DNA of 64,000 nt. Source: Arenicola marina (taxonomy: Eukaryota; Annelida; Polychaeta; Arenicolidae). The notes beneath the pieces are model-generated. The model was not told the origin of the DNA and searched no databases. It saw only the letters and a program-made list of their open reading frames with translations. The stretch's first letter is position 1; each line of letters starts with the position of its first letter. Positions 51,901 to 60,900 of the stretch are shown in pieces. The translations under genes and the position numbers were made by a program. The stretch is from assembly GCA_964019135.1 (NCBI GenBank), contig OZ025265.1:620001-684000 (forward strand), read 5' to 3'.

Positions 51901-54900
51901 GCAATGTACCATAATGTATTATAATGTACCTTAATGCACCATTATGTACCACAGTGTACCATTATGTACCACAGTGTACCATTATGTACCACTATGTACC
52001 ATAGTGTACCATTATGTACCATAGTGTACCACAAAATTATGTATTATTATATACCATAATGTACAATTATGAACCATTATGTACTATTATGTACCATTAT
52101 GTACCACGGTGTACCATAATGTGCCATAATGTACCATAATGTACGGTCATGTACCATAGTCTACCACAAATTAAAGTATAAGTATTAAAGTACATTATTA
52201 TGTACCATAACGTACCACAATGTACCACTATGCACCATATTGTACCACTATGCACCATATTGTACCACTATGTATCATAATGTACCATAATGTACTATTA
52301 CGTACCACTGTGTACCATGATGTATATATCATCATTGTTGTATATCATAAAGCAAGTTCCAAAGAAGCGAAAACGAAACCATTGAATTTAGGAAAGTTTC
52401 CATGTAAACGCATTTCTAGAATCTCGCGTAGAATGGTGCCAAGCTCTCCTCTCTTCTGTTCATAGACATGGCGCGGCGTGAGTTGGGGACCCACGTCAGT
52501 CATGCACTACGAAGCCAAGCGTACAGGTAGCAACAGCAAAGACAAGCATTTCATAGGAAACATTTCAATTTCGTACTTTCACCAATATTGAAGACACCAG
52601 ATAACAAAGATAGAGCTGGCAAGGCCCATGGGGATTTAGTTGTTAAAATAGAAACAACAACTATTTACGTTTGGATTGTAACAATGAAGAAATTGAAAAC
52701 ACAGATCCGGAATGGAAAATGCGGAAAGGCTGGCGGTTAGTTTGGAATACGTCAAATGAACTCCATAAGGAGGCAGGAAAAGAGGCCTCTTAACAAACAT
52801 TGTCGGAAACTATGCAGAATGTAAAAAAACAGAATGCGGACCCTTTAAGAAGGTAACTATGGCTGTACTGCGCACAGAGAAGATTATCTCTCGTTGCATA
52901 AACACAACAATAGCCGAGAAACCGTGGTGGTGAAAAGTGAAAGTAATCACGATGACTTTTGGGAGTAGTTACACATTCTACCGCCAGGGTCTGTAGTTTT
53001 GGCTTAGTGTTTAGTCGGTATGTTTCAATGAGTCGATGATTTCAAGGACGAGAGACACCAGTTACGGCAGGTCGGTTGCCACGCACACCAGAGAGTTTCT
53101 CCTCCACCTCACAGGAAATGGTAACAGGAAGGAGATAAAACACGGACAAAGCTACTCACTTCATTGCTCTACACAACGTGTGACATAACGCGGCAGGGGC
53201 AGGCAACCGCAATGCATGGCGGGAAGAGGCGGAGAGAACGCATGCAATGAATATTAATACGGTTGCCATGGCAGCACGTGTCTTATATGGTCACGACCGG
53301 GCAAAGCGGTGAGGCAACTACACAAAGCTCACCCCCCCCCCTCTCTCCCAGCCCAATGCTCAGTCAATATCTGAATTTGGAATATGAGGTGCATAATAAA
53401 AAAAAAATGGTGGTATATATCTATCTTTCGATATATATACCACGAAATTGGCGAGTCGTGGCATAATTAATAACTTATCTCAAGCTTAATCGTATGTTGC
53501 ACGACGACATACGAATTTACATACGTAAATTACAGATGCACAAACATGTCGTTTCAACGTTTGACATACTATTGAACTAATATTTGTATTAGCGTAATAT
53601 TCTCATATGAACTTCAAATGACATTAGAATTCATTTAATCCTACTTAAGACATGTCAAAAGATTACCCCAGATATCACATAGTGGGTAATGAATTGATTA
53701 GCAGCGAACTTAACCATGTCGTACAAACAAAGCCAAGGGCACAGCTAGCGCACGATTCCAACTTAACCCGAGACACTGTCTTAGCCACATTGGCCTTCCT
53801 CCTACAGCATGCGTCTCCCTATTATCGCCCACGGAGCGGGACATGCATTACTCCTACAGCATGCGTCTCCCTATTATCGCCCACGGCGCGGGCCATGCAT
53901 CGCTGCCAGCAATACACTAGCATTGGAGCCAGTCCAGCTACACTAGATACAGAAACCAGTAAGCAAACACAGACGTGGAAGCCTTTCACCCTTACGGCGC
54001 CTAAAGTGAATACATTCACAGCCTCAGCGGCTCTTTCGCAAAGAGCAAGGTCAGCCTAGACACTTTTGCAAAGAGCGAGTGGAATTTTAGTTACTCTCCT
54101 ATCGAGAGCAAACTGAATTGCGACAATCTCTTTGCAGAAGGCGGCGAGACCTTATAAACTCTTGCGTAAAGGGGGCACTGAAGGCTTACATCATCAATCT
54201 TTATAAGATTTTCAAGTTATATGAGAAACTTAAGAGAAACGTATATAAGAATATGAACCATCATTACTAAATGTGAAGTTATTGCATTAAAGCAATAAAT
54301 CTTAATAATGTTACGTAACTTGCACATATCATATATAGTGTATATCTGTTGGAACTCTTCAAGGAATTGCCGTTCTCTCCCCAAACAACAATGCAAGAGA
54401 AACCCTTCCACATATTAATGGGCACATTTCGTCTCTTACTCCCCACCGAGCTTAGGATGAGTACTGTTACCCATCATTACATTCCGTATTTTACCCACTC
54501 TCTCAGTTAGTGACAGCTCATATGGTAAAGCTTCCGTATTTTCCTCACCCCGGGCCTTGGCAAGGAGTTACAAGATATGGTAAAGCTTCCGTATTTCCCT
54601 CACCCCGGGCCTTGGCAAGGAGTTACAAGATTTGGTAAAGCTTCCGTATTTTACTCACCCCGGGCCTTGGCAAGGAGTTACAAAATATGGTAAAGCTTCC
54701 GTATTTTCCCCACCCCGGGCTTTGGCAAAGAGTTACAAGATATGGTAAAGCTTCCGTAGTTTACTCACCCCGGGCCTGGGTAAAGAGAGGTAGACCTGTC
54801 GGTCAGCCACCTTGCCTTGACTAGAGTCGTTAATGTCCTTGACTAGCACGGAGAGGTCATTGATCTGTGAGGCCCACGTGTCCGCGAACACGTCCACATT

Positions 54901-57900
54901 CTCTTTGGCGATCTTACTGGCCGGGTACTGCGCCAGCGTCTTGGAAGCTTGCAGGATCTGAGGCCAAACCGAACGATAAACCATAAAAGAACAAACTGGC
55001 ATGATGTAATTGATGGAAACGCAATTCAATCAAAGCGGTGGGAGGCGTCCGGAGTTAGCAAAATTGGGCTTAAGCACTAGAATGGTGAAGACCTAAGACT
55101 TGAGCTTTGTACCTACCATGGGTGACAGAAACTTGAGTTGTGTACCTGCCATGGGTGACAGAGACTTGAGCTGTGTACCTACCATGGGTGACAGAGACTT
55201 GAGCTGTGGACCTACCATGGGTGACAGAGACTTGAGCTGTGGACCTACCATGGGTGACAGAGACTTGAGCTGTGTATCTACCATGGGTGACAGAGACTTG
55301 AGCTTTATACATACCATGGGTGACAGAGACTTGAGCAGTGCACATACCATGGGTGACAGAGACTTGAGCTGTGTACATACCATGGGTGACAGAGACTTGA
55401 GCTGTGTACATACCATGGGTGGCAGACACTTGAGCTGTGTAACTACCATGGGTGACAGAGACTTCAGTTGTGTACCTACCATGGGTGACAGAGACTTGAG
55501 CTTTGTACATACCATGGGTGACAGAGACTTGAGCAGTGTACATACCATGGGTGACAGAGACTTGATTTGTGTACATACCATGAGTGACAGAGACTTGAGC
55601 TGTGTACCTACCATAGGTGACAGAGACTTGAGCTGTGTACCTACCATGGGTGACAGACTTGACCCGTGTACCTACCATAGGTGACAGAGACTTTAACTGT
55701 GTACATACCATGGTTGACAGATACTTGACCTGTGTACATACCATGGGTGACAGAGACTTGAGTGATGTACCTACCATGGGTGACAGAGACTTGAGCTGTG
55801 TACCTACCATGGGTGACAGAGACTTGAGCTGTGTACCTATCATGGGTGACAGAGATTTGAGCTGTGTACCTACCATGGGTGACAGAGACTTGAGTTGTGT
55901 ACCTACCATGGGTGACAGAGACTTGAGCTGTGTACCTACCATGGGTGACAGAGACTTGAGCTGTGTACATACCATGGGTGACAGACTTGAGCCGTGTACC
56001 TACCATAGGTGACAGAGACTTTAACTGTGTACATACCATGGTTGACAGATACTTGACCTGTGTACCTATCATGGGTGACAGTGATTTGAGCTGTGTACCT
56101 ACCATGGGTGACAGAGACTTGAGTTGTGTACCTACCATGGGTGACAGAGACTTGAGCTGTGTACCTACCATGGGTGACAGACTTGAGCCGTGTACCTACC
56201 ATAGGTGACAGAGACTTTAACTGTGTACATACCATGGTTGACAGATACTTGACCTGTGTACATACCATGGGTGACAGAAACTTGAGCCGTGTACCTACCA
56301 TGGGTGACAGAGACTTGAGTTGTGTACCTACCATGTGAGACAGAGACTTGAGTGATGTACCTACCATGGGTGACAGAAACTTGAGCTGTGTACCTACCAT
56401 GGGTGACAGAGACTTGAGCTGTGTACCTACCATGGGTGACAGAGACCTGAGCTGTGTACCTACCATGGGTGACAGAGATTTGAGCTGTGTACCTACCATG
56501 GGTGACAGAGACTTGAGCTGTGTACCTACCATGGGTGACAGAGACTTGAGCTTTATACATACCATGGGTGACAGAGACTTGAGCTGTGTACCTACCATGG
56601 GTGACAGAGACTTGAGCTGTGTACCTACCATGGGTGACAGAGACTTGAGCTGTGTACCTACCATGGGTGACAGAGACTTGAGCTTTATACATACCATGGG
56701 TGACAGAGACTTGAGCTGTGTACCTACCATGGGTGACAGAGATCTGAGCTGTGTACCTACCATGGGTGACAGAGACTTGAGCTTTATACATACCATGGGT
56801 GACAGAGACTTGAGCTGTGTACCTACCATGGGTGACAGAGACTTGAGCTGTGTACCTACCATGGGTGACAGAGACTTGAGCTGTGTACATACCATGGGTG
56901 ACAGACTTGGACCGTGTACCTACCATGGGTGACAGAGACTTTAGCTGTGTACCTACCATGGGTGACAGAGACTTGAGCCGTGTACCTACCATGGGTGACA
57001 GAGACTTGAGCTTTATACATACCATGGGTGACAGAGACTTGAGCTGTGTACATACCATGGGTGACAGACTTGAGCCGTGTACCTACCATAGGTGACAGAG
57101 ACTTTAACTGTGTACATACCATGGTTGACAGATACTTGAGCTGTGTACCTGCCATGGGTGACAGACTTGAGCCGTGTACCTACCATGGGTGACAGAGACT
57201 TGAGCTGTGTACCTATCATGGGTGACAGAGACTTTAGCTGTGTACCTACCATGGGTGACAGAGACTTGAGCTGTGTACCTACCATGGGTGACAGAGACTT
57301 GAGCTGTGTACCTACCATGGGTGACAGAGACTTGAACTGTGTACATACCATGGGTGACAGAGACTTGAGCTGTGTACCTACCATGGGTGACAGAGACTTG
57401 AGCCGTGTACCTACCATGGGTGACAGAGACTTGAGCCGTGTACCTACCATGGGTGACAGAGACTTGAGCTGTGTACCTACCATGGGTGACAGAGACTTGA
57501 GCTGTGTACCTACCATGGGTGACAGAGACTTGAGCTGTGTACCTACCATGGGTGACAGAGACTTGAGGTGGCTCTCGCAGTGCTCGGTCCAGATTGCCAG
57601 AGGTTCAGAACCCGCTATGTGACGTAACAACTTGCACACCTGTACCAAAACGAAGAAACATACATGTAATAATTCTGAAAGTAAAAACTGTAAATTACAG
57701 CTTCGTTGTACATATACTATAACCAAGTCTCAATCTCAGAAAATTATCCCAGTTTCGAGATATTTCGTTATGGTGGATGCATTAGGCGTTCTATGGCATC
57801 TCTGTGTACACATGGGATGAAACGTTTCGAGCTTACTAGCCCAGGGTTCGAACCCACGACTATTGATATCTAGCTCAGCCTGCTTACCAACTGAGCTAAG

Positions 57901-60900
57901 GACTCTCCCTGCCAGGGTTCGAACCCACGACCTGTTGATCTGCAGCTCAGCCTGCTAACCCGCCCGGGCTCTCTAAAATGAATTCCCGGTGCCATGGTTA
58001 CCCCGAGGCCCCACGTGACCCACCTCCTGCAGCTGTTCGGAATGTTCCTCAAACTTGACGGACAGTTCGGCCACGCGGTCCGCCTCTCCGCGGTACCCGG
58101 ATGTCTTCAGTGACGTCAATAACTCGTGGTCTTCATTCGACTTGAACACGTCTGAGGCCTGGTCCATGGCTGTGGCTTGTAGCTGAGGGGGGAGAGAGGG
58201 GGAGAGGGGGGTAATATATGTACATGGTGTGATTTGAACACGTCTGAGGCCTGGTCCATGGCTGTGGCTTGTAGCTAAGGGGGGAGAGGGGGGGGGGGGG
58301 TAATATATATACATGGTGTGATTTGAACACGTCTGAGGCCTGGTCCATGGCTGTGGCTTGTAGCTGAGTGGGGAGAGGGGGGGGGGGTAATATAACATAT
58401 ACATGGTGTGATTTGAACACAGTAAATGTAAAACACTTGCCTTCGTTGAGATTTGAACGCACAACGCTACCATCAGAAGTCCACAGTTCTACTGAGTGAG
58501 CTACCCAAGTTCCACCTGTTTGAAGACGTCTGCATCTGATTTTCTGGAACCTTTCCCCCCAAATGTCTACGGCCCCGCTCGTCCAATGTTTACCATTGGG
58601 GGGGATAGTAACTTTAAGGTACATGAGACCAGGATCCCACCCCCTGGACGCCCTACCTGTTTACGGAGGCTTTAACTTTAAGGTACATGAGACCAGGATC
58701 CCTTCCCCTTGACGCCCTACCTGTTTACGGAGGTTTTAATTTTAAGGTACATGAGACCAGGATCCCCACCCCCTGGACGCCCTACCTATTTGCGGAGGTT
58801 TTAACTTTGAGGTACATGAGACCAGGATCCCCACCCCCTGGACGCCGTACCTGTTTGCGGAGGTTTTTACCAGGATCCCCACCCCTGGACGCCCTACCTG
58901 TTTGCGGAGGTTTTTGCAGGCGGTCTTTGTCTTGAGAATGGTAGTTTCCAGCTCTTGGTTCGGCGCTGTGTTGTCCTTCTGGTCCTGGGAAACAAACGTA
59001 AACAAACTTCTGTCAATAGAAAACAAATGTAAACAAATTTCTGTCAATAATAAACAAACGTAAACAAAGTTCTGTCAATAATAACAAACTGTATTCCGCA
59101 TAAACAATTTCCAGGAAAAGTTGAAGACTCACTTGTTACAGGTGGTCGTAATTAATCCATACATTTCATGTAATTGTAACTTAACAATTATAGCGACCAC
59201 AAGTATCAAATTGTAATACAGTTGGAAGTTAGCACCACATATACTTAGTAAAGCAAAATGATCTCAATATCTGACATGTTTTTCAAATCGCAGATTATTC
59301 CCATTATAACGCATCGAGTGGAGGTTAAATTGCATTGCAAAACCATAATTGTTTGTATTGCAAGACATATATTTCACTTCGGTATACTCTTACATATGTT
59401 TCACTTTTGATGCTTCACTTTTGATGTTTCACTTCTGTATATTCTTACAAATTTCTCCTTTATTGGAATCTTTATCCTGCGACCACGTGCCGTTAGGCTC
59501 TCAGGTGACCAGAACACTCAAGGCGAGCGCTCTAGCCCACTGAGCTATCGAGGCGCCCCCCTCCCCCCTCGAGGATTGGAAACAAATCTACATGAAATAC
59601 TCAATCTGAGGCTCGTGCCCCGCCTACTCCCTCCCCGGTACACCCTGGCGCCGTACCAGCCTGGTTCCGACCCTGAGCAGCGCCATGAGGTCTGCCCGGA
59701 GCCTGTCACACAGCACCAGGATCCGCTCCCGGTTCTCGTGGGACGTGTAGGCTGAGTCCGTGAAGTCCTGGGTCGTCTCCAGAAGGGAGTCCAGCGCACT
59801 CTGTAGCTTGGCCTCCGTGTTGGGTCCGACCAGCGTCACCCGCGTCATCTCCACCAAGTCCTGGGCAAAGCATTTTGGAAAGATTTTAATAACTTTAATG
59901 TTTCGAATTTCTTTTATAAACTTAGTTTTAAATTTGCGTTATGAAAACTTTAATCCTTAGTTTTAAAGACTATTAAGAAATCAATGTTGCAACAAAATTG
60001 TTATTTCTTTTCTTGCGTCACTGGCTCAGCAGATTTATATACCAAAATTCAACATTTTGCTTCAAAATTTTACGTTTCTATGAACTCCGTTAGCAATGGT
60101 ATATCTTATTTTTGATCAAGATTTGTCAATTTGAACATCTGCAATTTTCTCATACTTATATCAGTTTGTTCCTTTAACCAGTGGAGGCTTACTGCTAGAA
60201 AATAATTATCATATATTAACATAATTTGACTAAATCTTCCTATTCCTAACACATAATACAATATTCTTACTCTCACAGCCTCACAACTCCCCTCAAAGAA
60301 CACGACACAGTCCCACATGTATGTATACTGAAAGTGTCGTAAAACCCCAATCAAATGAATTAATCAGATCCCGCAGGTCCCGCCCGCCGAGGGGAAGGAG
60401 CGTCCGTCTGACCTCGCATTCCTTGAGCGCCCGGAAGGTGAGCGGCTGGTGCTGCGCCAGACTGATGCCAGAGTCCCCATTTACCGCCATGGACGGCGAC
60501 ACATCACCGCTCACGTGACCGCCGTGTGTCGCCACCTGGTGGACGGTGTCCAAGGCTTTCCGCATCTGGACGAAGACGCCTTCCCGGTTGCGGCGCGCGG
60601 ATTCGCAGTCCGGATGACGTAGGACCGTCTGCGAGCAGGACAGAGGACAGCGGGAATCAATGGTGGGCGGGTGGGTGTGTGCTTCATGCCAGCCTCGGGC
60701 ATACAAGGGTTAAAGCCGGTCAAAAGAACGCATGGGACTGCGGGGGTGAAGGGGTGGGGTTCATAAATGATTAATTAACGTTGTTCACTAAAATGGAAGA
60801 TTATCATACAAAACGGATTAAACAGAAAACGGAGATGGATACTGATGTGGCCCGCGCAGATTGGTGGTTGCTTCAGGCCAGTTTATGCACACATGGGTTA

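Noticed and set aside
55070..57726. Separate repeat-protein genes in the 33-bp array
   Set aside because: The frames arise from the array. The meaningful reading is as an extension of catulin exon g, reported as a finding.
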